Below are positions 1 to 5,592 of a DNA stretch of 6,287 nucleotides, piece after piece. Each line of letters opens with the position of its first letter. Position 1 is the stretch's first letter. Under the pieces are notes generated by a model. The model did no database searches. It saw nothing but the letters and a program-made list of their open reading frames with translations, and was not told where the DNA came from. The translations under genes were made by a program, and so were the position numbers. The DNA is from Comamonadaceae bacterium (GTDB taxonomy: Bacteria; Pseudomonadota; Gammaproteobacteria; Burkholderiales; Burkholderiaceae), in contig CANCCJ010000147.1 of NCBI GenBank assembly GCA_947374535.1, forward strand, positions 1 through 6,287. The letters are read 5' to 3'.

Positions 1-1121
1 CGCCACCACCGTTGCATCACCTCGCGCGACGCCTCAAAACTACCGACCTCACGCTGCTGTTGACTGAGTGTGAGAAACACCTGTTGTGCCATCACGTTGT
101 TGCTGTACTTGTTGATGTCGCGGATGGTTTCGGCCAAGCTCGCAGACTCCACATTGAAGGCAGGTTGCAGGCCTGCTGGTACATTGCCTTCACGCACTTG
201 GCCGCTCAGTTGGCCGCCGAGCTGCTGCCACATGCCTGCGATGGCGCGCTGAGCAAATTGCTGGGGCGCAGCATACGCACTGGGCCACATTTTTTCGCCA
301 CACAAGGCGGGGAAGCTGCCTGCAAAGCGGATACGTGTGGGGTCGGTCCAGTCGGCACGCAACGCGCTGCGGTAGTCGCTGCAGTCGCCATTGCTCAGCG
401 GTACGGTAGCAGGAAACTGCACGCCAGCCAGCGGCGGCTCGATTTGTATACGTGCCACATTCGCGGTGCGGTCGGGCACTAACTGAATCAGCAGCGATTT
501 GAAGTTGAGCAACAACGCATCGGGCGCGGCGTTGTAGGGGCGCAGGGGTTCGCCATCAAAACTGGCCGCGTCACGCGCGGGCACGTCAAACGCGCTGCGG
601 TCGAGCACGATATCGCCTTGAATTTTTTGAATACCCAAGCCTTGCAGGCGGCGCATCAATAACCACAGTCGCTCCACCACCAAACGCGGGTCGCCGCTGC
701 CGCGCACATACACATGGCCGTGCAAAACGCCATCACGCACAGGGCCGTCCACGTAGACGGGCGTGCGCCACACAAAGGCGGGGCCAAGCATGTCGAGCGC
801 GGCGGTGGTGGTGGCCAACTTCATCAACGAGGCGGGATTCACGCGCACTTGGGCTTGGTGGCTCAGACGCGGTGTGCTTTTTGCGAAGGTGTCGACCACC
901 ATGACATGAAAGTTGTCATGGGGAACTTTGGCGCGTTGCAGTGCTGCTTTTACTTCGGGCGGCAGTTGGCCAATATCACCGGCCGTGTGTTGTGGCGGCT
1001 CGCTGCGCACCGCTTTAGAGCTTGGCGCTGCGTGGGCGTGCATCGCTGTGGCGGCAAAAGCCATGGCCCAAACAAAACGCAAAGACATCCAGCGTAAATT
1101 GATCAAGTGCAGAGAGGTCAT
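1..1121 (-). CDS. dacB: D-alanyl-D-alanine carboxypeptidase/endopeptidase (PBP4), N-terminal part
   Basis: A minus-strand frame stays open from ATG at 1121 to the left edge (373 codons, no stop). It reads as PBP4, a periplasmic class C low-molecular-weight penicillin-binding protein that trims or cleaves peptidoglycan peptide cross-links. The N-terminus looks like a signal peptide: a hydrophobic run FVWAMAFAATAM followed by an AHA-A type cleavage site near residues 31-32. The nucleophile motif SxxK is S98-L-M-K101 in the context NPASLMKLAT. The SxN motif is S340-N-N342 (KYSNNVMAQQVF). Family-typical stretches between them include GSGDPRL, DRSAFD and PYNAAPDALLLNFK. The third motif (KTG) and roughly the last 100 residues should lie beyond position 1, since the family is usually about 470-490 residues. 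An in-frame ATG at residue 12 (position 1088) would also give a normal signal peptide. Neither start has a Shine-Dalgarno sequence; 1121 is preferred because a -10-like box sits exactly 6 nt upstream. Transcribed away from tsaB. Confidence 0.93.
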   Translation of the reverse strand, partial: MTSLHLINLRWMSLRFVWAMAFAATAMHAHAAPSSKAVRSEPPQHTAGDIGQLPPEVKAALQRAKVPHDNFHVMVVDTFAKSTPRLSHQAQVRVNPASLMKLATTTAALDMLGPAFVWRTPVYVDGPVRDGVLHGHVYVRGSGDPRLVVERLWLLMRRLQGLGIQKIQGDIVLDRSAFDVPARDAASFDGEPLRPYNAAPDALLLNFKSLLIQLVPDRTANVARIQIEPPLAGVQFPATVPLSNGDCSDYRSALRADWTDPTRIRFAGSFPALCGEKMWPSAYAAPQQFAQRAIAGMWQQLGGQLSGQVREGNVPAGLQPAFNVESASLAETIRDINKYSNNVMAQQVFLTLSQQQREVGSFEASREVMQRWW

Positions 1122-1127
1122 GGGCAA

Positions 1128-1133
1128 ATTATC
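1128..1133 (-). promoter_or_regulatory. Candidate -10 box for dacB, start-codon proximal
   Basis: On the minus strand GATAAT (5 of 6 matches to TATAAT) is followed by TTGCCC and then the dacB ATG. A start site 7 nt after the box would fall on the A of that ATG, so the mRNA would be leaderless. The -35 region at 17 bp spacing (CATGGC, 1151-1156) is poor and overlaps the tsaB start codon. Assigned from sequence resemblance and position only. Confidence 0.45.
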
Positions 1134-1138
1134 ACGGC

Positions 1139-1147
1139 TGGGATAAT
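1139..1147 (+). promoter_or_regulatory. Candidate extended -10 element for tsaB, start-codon proximal
   Basis: TGGGATAAT is a TGN extension followed by GATAAT (5 of 6 matches to TATAAT). Six bases (GACGCC) separate it from the tsaB ATG, so the expected start site falls on the A of the start codon. No good -35 is present (17-bp spacing gives CATGGG at 1119-1124, overlapping the dacB start), but extended -10 promoters can work with a weak -35. No Shine-Dalgarno sequence precedes tsaB, consistent with a leaderless transcript. Confidence 0.5.
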
Positions 1148-1153
1148 GACGCC

Positions 1154-1945
1154 ATGCACACCCACCAGTGGCTGGCTTTAGAGACCAGCACCGACACCCT
1201 TTCTCTAGCCGTCGCACGCGGCACACAGACATGGACGTACACCAGCGCAGGCGGTGCGCTCACGTCCACCCACATGATTCCTCAGACCTTGGCGCTGCTC
1301 CAACAAGCAGGTTTGGCTTTGACCGATTTGCAAGCTGTGGTGTTTGGTCGTGGGCCAGGTGCGTTCACCGGTTTGCGCACGGCGTGTTCGGTGGCTCAGG
1401 GTTTGGCCTTTGGCGCAAGCTTGCCCGTGTTGCCCATCGACACCTTGTTGGCCGTGGCCGAAGAGGCGCGTGCCGCCAATGCCGTCGCGGGGGCCGTGCC
1501 CGTGACCCGCGTGCTCGCTGTGATGGATGCGCGCATGGCGCAGGTGTATGTGGCCGCGTATGAATACACGCCAAACGCCGTTGAAGCCACGACCGCTAGC
1601 GCTGGCGATACAGGCCCCATGCAAGGCACTTGGTGCTGTGTGCAAGCGCCCGAGTTGCACAGTCCCGAGTCTTTGTACTGGCCTGCCGATTGGGCGCAAG
1701 ACAGTTTCATCGCTGCAGGCAATGCCTGGCCTGTGTACGCGGGCCGTTGGCCCACCGCACTGACCGCGTCGCAAGTTACCGCTTTGCCCACGGCGGCTGC
1801 GCTGCTGCGTTTGGCGCCCGCTGCGTGGGCGGCTGGTGCTGCTGTGCCGCCCGAAGAAGCCCTGCCGCTTTACATTCGCGACAAAGTGGCGCAAACCACT
1901 GACGAGCGCATGCAAATCAAAGCGCAACAAGCCGCCGCCCAATGA
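1154..1945 (+). CDS. tsaB: tRNA threonylcarbamoyladenosine biosynthesis protein TsaB
   Basis: TsaB is the scaffold partner of TsaD (with TsaE) in the complex that moves threonylcarbamoyl from TC-AMP onto A37 of ANN-decoding tRNAs (t6A). It is an ASKHA-fold protein related to TsaD but catalytically inactive. Visible here: phosphate-1-like N-terminus LALETSTDTLSLAV (residues 7-20), H40 in STHMIPQ where TsaD has its HxxxH metal site (only one His remains, as expected for TsaB), and the family signature GRGPGAFTGLRTA (65-77) continuing into SVAQGLAFG. The VMDARMAQVYVAAY segment (123-136) and the C-terminal PLYIRDKVAQ (238-247) are also typical. At 263 residues it is about 30 longer than the E. 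coli protein, mostly from a loop at about 140-180. It diverges from dacB, lacks a Shine-Dalgarno sequence, and overlaps rimI by ATGA, so translation of the two is probably coupled. Confidence 0.95.
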   Translation: MHTHQWLALETSTDTLSLAVARGTQTWTYTSAGGALTSTHMIPQTLALLQQAGLALTDLQAVVFGRGPGAFTGLRTACSVAQGLAFGASLPVLPIDTLLAVAEEARAANAVAGAVPVTRVLAVMDARMAQVYVAAYEYTPNAVEATTASAGDTGPMQGTWCCVQAPELHSPESLYWPADWAQDSFIAAGNAWPVYAGRWPTALTASQVTALPTAAALLRLAPAAWAAGAAVPPEEALPLYIRDKVAQTTDERMQIKAQQAAAQ

Positions 1946-2406
1946 ACGCCGTTTCGAGACCCGAAGTTCGTCTAGAGCCGCTGACCGAAGCGCTGCTCGA
2001 CGACGTGCTGCGCATCGAAAACAACGCCTACGCCCACCCGTGGACACGCGGCAACTTTGCCGACTGCCTCAAATCAGGCTACCAACTGCTGGCGCTGATG
2101 GGGGGCGACACCTTGATTGGCTACTTTGTGGCCATGGAGGGTGTGGAGGAAGTGCATTTGCTCAACATCACCGTCGCGCCCGGGTTTCAGGGCCAAGGTT
2201 ATGGCGTGCTCATGCTCGATGCGTTGTCGGTGTGGGCGCGCAGCCGTCATGCCCAGTGGCTGTGGCTGGAAGTACGCGTGAGCAACACCCGCGCTATGCA
2301 GGTGTATGAGCGCTATGGCTTTCGGCCTGTGGGTGAACGCAAAAACTACTACCCCGCCGACCACGGCCAACGCGAGCATGCGGTGGTCATGTCGCTCAAG
2401 CTGTAA
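1942..2406 (+). CDS. rimI: Ribosomal protein S18-alanine N-acetyltransferase
   Basis: A GNAT-family enzyme of 154 residues, close to the usual RimI length. RimI acetylates the N-terminal alanine of ribosomal protein S18 using acetyl-CoA in the cytoplasm. The acetyl-CoA pyrophosphate-binding motif is Q83-G-Q-G-Y-G88, after the strand VHLLNITVAP (71-80). By alignment to E. coli RimI, the general base Glu103 corresponds to E110 (WLWLEVR) and the general acid Tyr115 to Y122 (QVYERYGF); both are present with a constant 7-residue offset. The C-terminal RKNYYP (133-138) is a strong RimI signature and argues against a generic GNAT protein. The start codon overlaps the tsaB stop (ATGA) and there is no Shine-Dalgarno sequence, which suggests translational coupling. 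tsaB-rimI adjacency is widely conserved. Confidence 0.94.
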   Translation: MNAVSRPEVRLEPLTEALLDDVLRIENNAYAHPWTRGNFADCLKSGYQLLALMGGDTLIGYFVAMEGVEEVHLLNITVAPGFQGQGYGVLMLDALSVWARSRHAQWLWLEVRVSNTRAMQVYERYGFRPVGERKNYYPADHGQREHAVVMSLKL

Positions 2407-2416
2407 GCTATTACCC

Positions 2417-3373
2417 ATGACCGACACCTTGCACCTCGACAAACGCCAACGCGCCATGCTGGCCGAGATGGGGGTGCGTGTATGGTCGCCCATGTCTGAG
2501 GCGGCGCTCATGAGCGCGCCTGCGGTGGAAACCTTGGTGATTGATACCTCAGCCGCTTCTGCATCATCCTTGCCTGCCGACGTGGTGATGCAAGCCCATG
2601 CAGAAGAAGCACATAGCTTTGCCGCTGCCAGCGAGCTGGCCACACAAGCCATTGCCAACGCAGCAGGCGTTGATACCGCACCGCGACAAATGCCTGCGCC
2701 TGTGGCCAAGGTCAAACCCATCCCCCTCATCATTCAACGCCCCGAAGGCATTGACCAAATGGATTGGTCAGTCTTGCATAGCACCGTGTCAGGCTGCCAA
2801 GCATGCACGTTGTGCGGCTCGCGCAAAAACACCGTGTTTGGTGTGGGCGCCTCTGCGGCAGAGGGCAAAGCCCCACATGTGGATTGGCTCATCGTGGGCG
2901 AAGCCCCAGGCGAGAACGAAGACGTGCAAGGCGAGCCGTTTGTGGGCCAAGCCGGCAAGCTGCTCGACAACATGTTGGGTGCGATGAAGCTGTCACGCAC
3001 TGGTGAACGCACAGCAGAGGGCGGCGGTGTGTACATCGCCAACGTGCTCAAGTGCCGCCCCCCCGGCAACCGCAACCCCAAGCCCGAAGAGGTGGCGCAG
3101 TGCCTGCCTTACCTTGAGCGCCAAGTGGCGCTACTCAAACCCAAAATGATTCTGGCCATGGGCCGCTTTGCGGTACAGGCCTTGTTGCGCGACACCGTGC
3201 CCGAAGTGGAAACCACGCCACTGGGCAAGCTGCGTGGCCGCGTGTACCAATACCAAAACTTGCCGGTGGTGGTGACCTATCACCCCGCGTATGTGTTGCG
3301 TAACTTGCCGGAGAAGTCCAAAGTGTGGGCTGACTTGTGCTTGGCCATGGCGCACATCAAGGGCAGCGAGTAA
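2417..3373 (+). CDS. Uracil-DNA glycosylase, family 4 (Fe-S type), with long N-terminal extension
   Basis: The enzyme removes uracil from DNA, produced by cytosine deamination or dUTP incorporation, and so starts base excision repair. The catalytic domain spans about residues 118-318. It has candidate [4Fe-4S] ligands C127 and C130 (CQACTLC, with an extra C133), C213 and C229 (C-x15-C). Motif 1 is GEAPGENED (161-169), followed by PFVGQAGKLLDNML (174-187), YIANVLKCRPPGNRNP (206-221) and motif 2 HPAYVLR (289-295). GEAPG together with HPxYxLR fits family 4 better than family 1 or 5. Residues 1-115 are an extension: MTDTLHLDKRQRAMLAEMGV and the following RVWSP, then an Ala-rich, probably disordered linker. 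ATG 2417 was chosen because it is the first ATG after the rimI stop and gives that conserved-looking N-terminus; an upstream in-frame ATG at 2306 lies inside rimI and would add 37 residues in shadow frame. It lies 10 bp after rimI and 17 bp before pyrF, without a Shine-Dalgarno sequence. Confidence 0.92.
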   Translation: MTDTLHLDKRQRAMLAEMGVRVWSPMSEAALMSAPAVETLVIDTSAASASSLPADVVMQAHAEEAHSFAAASELATQAIANAAGVDTAPRQMPAPVAKVKPIPLIIQRPEGIDQMDWSVLHSTVSGCQACTLCGSRKNTVFGVGASAAEGKAPHVDWLIVGEAPGENEDVQGEPFVGQAGKLLDNMLGAMKLSRTGERTAEGGGVYIANVLKCRPPGNRNPKPEEVAQCLPYLERQVALLKPKMILAMGRFAVQALLRDTVPEVETTPLGKLRGRVYQYQNLPVVVTYHPAYVLRNLPEKSKVWADLCLAMAHIKGSE

Positions 3374-3379
3374 GCCTTC

Positions 3380-3385
3380 TAAAAT
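3380..3385 (+). promoter_or_regulatory. Candidate -10 box for pyrF
   Basis: TAAAAT (5 of 6 matches to TATAAT) ends 5 nt before the pyrF ATG, in the 17-bp gap after the glycosylase gene. The predicted start site is within 1-2 nt of the start codon, repeating the arrangement seen at dacB and tsaB. The intervening AGGGC is purine-rich but too close to the ATG to serve as a normal Shine-Dalgarno site. No convincing -35 was found. pyrF could also be read from the upstream tsaB transcript. Confidence 0.4.
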
Positions 3386-3390
3386 AGGGC

Positions 3391-4230
3391 ATGACCTTCC
3401 TTGACATGTTGAGCGCCGCCGAGCGCCAAAACAACTCCATGCTGTGTGTGGGCCTCGACCCTGAACCCACCAAGTTTCCAGATCGCATCAAGGGCGACTC
3501 GAACAAGATTTACGACTTCTGCGCGGCCATCGTGGATGCCACAGCAGATTTGGTGAACAGCTTCAAACCCCAAATCGCTTACTTCGCCGCGCACCGCGCC
3601 GAAGGTCAGCTGGAGCGCTTGATGGAACACATGCGCCGCGTCGCGCCGCATGTGCCCATCATTTTGGATGCCAAGCGTGGCGACATTGGCAGCACGGCCG
3701 AACAATACGCCATCGAAGCCTTCGAGCGCTACGGTGCTGATGCAGTGACCCTCTCTCCTTTCATGGGCTGGGACTCGGTGGCCCCCTATTTGAAGTACCA
3801 CGGCAAAGGCGCGTTCTTGCTGTGCCGCACCTCCAACCCCGGTGGTGACGATTTGCAAAACCAACGCCTGGCGTCGGTGGACGGCCAGCCTTTGCTGTAC
3901 GAGCATGTGGCGCGTTTGGCCCAAGGCCCTTGGAACCTCAACGGCCAATTGGGCTTGGTGGTGGGCGCGACCTATCCTAAAGAAATTGAACGTGTACGCG
4001 AACTCGCCCCCACCGTGCCTTTGCTCATTCCGGGTGTGGGCGCGCAAGGTGGCGATGCGGTGGCCACGGTGAAGGCGGGCTTGCGTATCGCCCATGGCGA
4101 GACCACGGGCCCCATCATCGTCAACTCATCGCGTGCGATTTTGTATGCGTCTTCAGGGGTGGATTTTTCTGACGGTGCTCGCCGCGTCGCATTGCAGACG
4201 CGTGATGCTTTGAACGCTGCCCGTCCCTAA
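3391..4230 (+). CDS. pyrF: Orotidine 5'-phosphate decarboxylase (group 2)
   Basis: Catalyses the last step of de novo pyrimidine synthesis, OMP to UMP plus CO2, in the cytoplasm. The 279-residue length and sequence match the longer group-2 PyrF seen in many Burkholderiales and mycobacteria, rather than the roughly 240-residue E. coli type. The phosphate-barrel motifs are in order: [12 protein letters not shown] (19-30), K59 in FKPQIAYF, the catalytic [11 protein letters not shown] block (93-103) with K95 and D98, [11 protein letters not shown] (120-130), VGATYP (191-196), phosphate-binding [10 protein letters not shown] (213-222) and NSSRAI (245-250). It is probably the last gene of the tsaB-rimI-glycosylase-pyrF run, with an intergenic break following. 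There is no Shine-Dalgarno sequence; the start is fixed by the family's N-terminus and by the -10-like box just upstream. No odd residues were seen at catalytic positions. Confidence 0.96.
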   Translation: MTFLDMLSAAERQNNSMLCVGLDPEPTKFPDRIKGDSNKIYDFCAAIVDATADLVNSFKPQIAYFAAHRAEGQLERLMEHMRRVAPHVPIILDAKRGDIGSTAEQYAIEAFERYGADAVTLSPFMGWDSVAPYLKYHGKGAFLLCRTSNPGGDDLQNQRLASVDGQPLLYEHVARLAQGPWNLNGQLGLVVGATYPKEIERVRELAPTVPLLIPGVGAQGGDAVATVKAGLRIAHGETTGPIIVNSSRAILYASSGVDFSDGARRVALQTRDALNAARP

Positions 4231-4242
4231 AGCCTGCTGCTG

Positions 4243-4304
4243 GCCCTGATGCAGGGCTGAATCACGTATGCGACCCTGCGCGCGTTGCAAGGTCTTTCTT
4301 TTCT
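4243..4304 (+). terminator. Possible terminator region after pyrF
   Basis: Two hairpins lie shortly after the pyrF stop. The first is GC-rich: GCCCTG (4243-4248) pairs with CAGGGC (4252-4257) around a 3-nt loop, but no T-run follows directly. The second is weaker: TGCGAC (4269-4274) pairs with GTTGCA (4284-4289), with one G-T wobble and a 9-nt loop, and is followed by the T-rich tract TCTTTCTTTTCT (4293-4304). Neither is a textbook intrinsic terminator. The location between core and catabolic genes is where a terminator is expected. Confidence 0.35.
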
Positions 4305-4312
4305 ACTAGTAT
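4285..4312 (+). promoter_or_regulatory. Weak candidate promoter for the hydroxylase-binding protein pair
   Basis: TTGCAA (4285-4290) and TAGTAT (4307-4312) are separated by 16 bp and each matches the sigma-70 consensus at 4 of 6 positions. The start site would be near 4319, leaving a leader of about 30 nt with a Shine-Dalgarno site. The -35 shares bases with the putative terminator stem. This is the best sigma-70-like pair in the 120-bp gap but is not strong; an activated promoter is plausible for a catabolic operon. Confidence 0.3.
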
Positions 4313-4357
4313 GCCAACCGTTGACCTGATGATTTTCAAAAAGGGTAGGCATGCTGG
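4306..4357 (+). repeat. Inverted repeat reaching over the hydroxylase start codon
   Basis: CTAGTATGCC (4306-4315) can pair with GGCATGCTGG (4348-4357): 10 bp including two G-U pairs, with a 32-nt loop. The right arm contains the ATG at 4351-4353 and the Shine-Dalgarno site lies just inside the loop. As RNA it would hide the start codon; as DNA it might be a protein-binding site. If transcription starts near 4319, the left arm is not in the mRNA and only the DNA reading remains. Confidence 0.3.
4341..4345 (+). promoter_or_regulatory. Ribosome binding site of the FAD hydroxylase
   Basis: AAGGG lies 5 nt before the ATG at 4351 and supports that start. It contrasts with the five upstream genes, none of which has such a site. 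Confidence 0.6.
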
Positions 4358-5571
4358 AACAACCAAACGCGCAGGTGATGATTGCAGGTGCAGGCCCAGT
4401 GGGTTTGTTGACTGCCTTGGTACTCGCGCAGCGCGGGGTGTCGTGCGTTGTGCTGGAAGCTGAACCCAGCCTTACCCTAGATTTACGCGCTGGAACGTTC
4501 CATCCGCCCACACTAGAAATGTTGAACCATGTCGGTGTGGCAGATGCCATGATGACCTTGGGTATTCAGGTGTCACGCTGGCAGTCGTGTGACCTTGAGC
4601 ACGGATTGGTGGCAGAGTGGGATTTGAGTTTGCTTAAAAACGACACGCCCTATCCGTTTCGCTTGCACTTAGAGCAGCACCGGTTAACGCCACTCTTGAT
4701 GGATAAGCTTAAAAGCTTTCCACATGTTCAAGTGTTGTTTAACCATCGATTTGAGTCACTGACGCAAAACCCCAATGACGTGACGGTTCGAATAGCAACC
4801 CCAGACGGGCCGGTTACATGGACAACACCATGGCTAGTTGCTGCGGATGGCGGTCGCAGCCAAGTCCGTAAGTCGGCTGAGATCGAATTTGCCGGATACA
4901 CCTGGCCTGAACGCTACAGCGTCATCAGTACCACCTACGACTTTGGGCAGCTGGGGTACACCGAAAATGCGTACATCAGTGACCCAGAACAATGGGTTGC
5001 GCTGTTCAAAATGCCCGATGTTGGCCCCCCGGGCCTGTGGCGCATGACGTTGCCCGTTGGACAAGATGTCCCCGACGATATGGCCATGGCCGGTCCTTAT
5101 GCCCAACACACCATTCGGCGAGTGACCGGTGCTAGCGCGGATGTGATGTACCCCTTGGTGCATCAAAGTATTTACAGCGTGCATCAACGCGTGGCTGTCA
5201 ATTTACGCAAGCACCGCGTGTTGCTTGCCGGTGATGCTGCGCACGTCAATAACCCATTGGGTGGCTTCGGTCTCAACAGTGGGATTCACGATGCCATCAG
5301 TTTGGGCGATATGTTGGCTGAGGTGATCCAAGAGGGCGCAGACGACAACCTTCTCGACCTCTACCACCGACAGCGGCATACGGTCAACATGGAATATGTG
5401 CAACAACTGTCCGTGAAAAACAAAAAAAATCTAGAAGAAAAAGACCCTGAACTGCGGATGCAACGCATCCGTGAGTTGCAAGAGACTTGTGCTGATCCGG
5501 TGAAAGCCCGCGTATTTTTGTTGAACTCTTCGATGATCAACAGCATTGCACGCGCCAATGCCATTCTTTAA
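4351..5571 (+). CDS. FAD-dependent class A aromatic-type hydroxylase (monooxygenase)
   Basis: A single-component flavoprotein monooxygenase of 406 residues, related to the p-hydroxybenzoate hydroxylase/MhpA/UbiH superfamily. Such enzymes use NAD(P)H and O2 to hydroxylate phenolic or heteroaromatic rings in the cytoplasm. All three fingerprints are present. The Rossmann motif is G13-A-G-P-V-G18, with E36 at the end of the second strand for the FAD ribose. The DG motif is AADGGRSQVRKS (164-175, D166-G167). The GD motif is VLLAGDAAHVNNPLGGFGLN (290-309, G294-D295). It lacks the C-terminal thioredoxin-like domain of the longer MhpA or phenol-hydroxylase proteins (usually over 500 residues), so it resembles the shorter PHBH-size enzymes. 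The substrate cannot be told from sequence alone; residues 1-175 read most like MhpA-type hydroxylases. The codon use looks more AT-rich than in tsaB or pyrF, for example around 5410-5450. It precedes the binding protein by 21 bp, probably as one operon. Confidence 0.88.
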   Translation: MLEQPNAQVMIAGAGPVGLLTALVLAQRGVSCVVLEAEPSLTLDLRAGTFHPPTLEMLNHVGVADAMMTLGIQVSRWQSCDLEHGLVAEWDLSLLKNDTPYPFRLHLEQHRLTPLLMDKLKSFPHVQVLFNHRFESLTQNPNDVTVRIATPDGPVTWTTPWLVAADGGRSQVRKSAEIEFAGYTWPERYSVISTTYDFGQLGYTENAYISDPEQWVALFKMPDVGPPGLWRMTLPVGQDVPDDMAMAGPYAQHTIRRVTGASADVMYPLVHQSIYSVHQRVAVNLRKHRVLLAGDAAHVNNPLGGFGLNSGIHDAISLGDMLAEVIQEGADDNLLDLYHRQRHTVNMEYVQQLSVKNKKNLEEKDPELRMQRIRELQETCADPVKARVFLLNSSMINSIARANAIL

Positions 5572-5579
5572 CTTTCGTT

Positions 5580-5586
5580 GAGAGGA
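5580..5586 (+). promoter_or_regulatory. Ribosome binding site of the Bug/TctC protein
   Basis: GAGAGGA is a strong Shine-Dalgarno match, 6 nt before the ATG at 5593. A GTG codon directly before that ATG is in frame, but the spacing favours the ATG. Confidence 0.75.
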
Positions 5587-5592
5587 TAAGTG

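Noticed and set aside
12..482. A 156-codon plus-strand open frame.
   Set aside because: It lies antisense to dacB, whose opposite frame carries the PBP4 motifs; the product shows no motif.
899..921. Perfect 8-bp inverted repeat CCATGACA / TGTCATGG with a 7-nt loop.
   Set aside because: It is inside dacB coding sequence, arises from His-Asp and His-Val-Met codons, and one such repeat is expected by chance in 6 kb.
1205..2047. A 280-codon open frame on the minus strand across tsaB.
   Set aside because: It is antisense to a clear tsaB gene, is rich in Arg, His and Gly as expected from GC-rich shadow frames, and shows no recognisable domain.
2306..2416. Upstream in-frame ATG extending the glycosylase by 37 residues.
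   Set aside because: The added segment lies within rimI in another frame and looks like a shadow translation; ATG 2417 lies 10 bp after the rimI stop and starts a plausible N-terminus.
3379..4095. A 238-codon open frame on the minus strand across pyrF.
   Set aside because: It is a shadow of pyrF with no family motifs and a low-complexity His/Arg-rich composition.
4321..4349. TTGACC as a -35 box for the hydroxylase.
   Set aside because: At 16-18 bp downstream there is only GGTAGGC-like sequence, with no resemblance to a -10 box and overlapping the ribosome binding site.
5422..5429. Run of eight A in the hydroxylase gene, a possible slippage site or sequencing frameshift.
   Set aside because: The reading frame is continuous through it, family-consistent sequence runs up to it, and the ORF ends at a sensible stop just before the next ribosome binding site.
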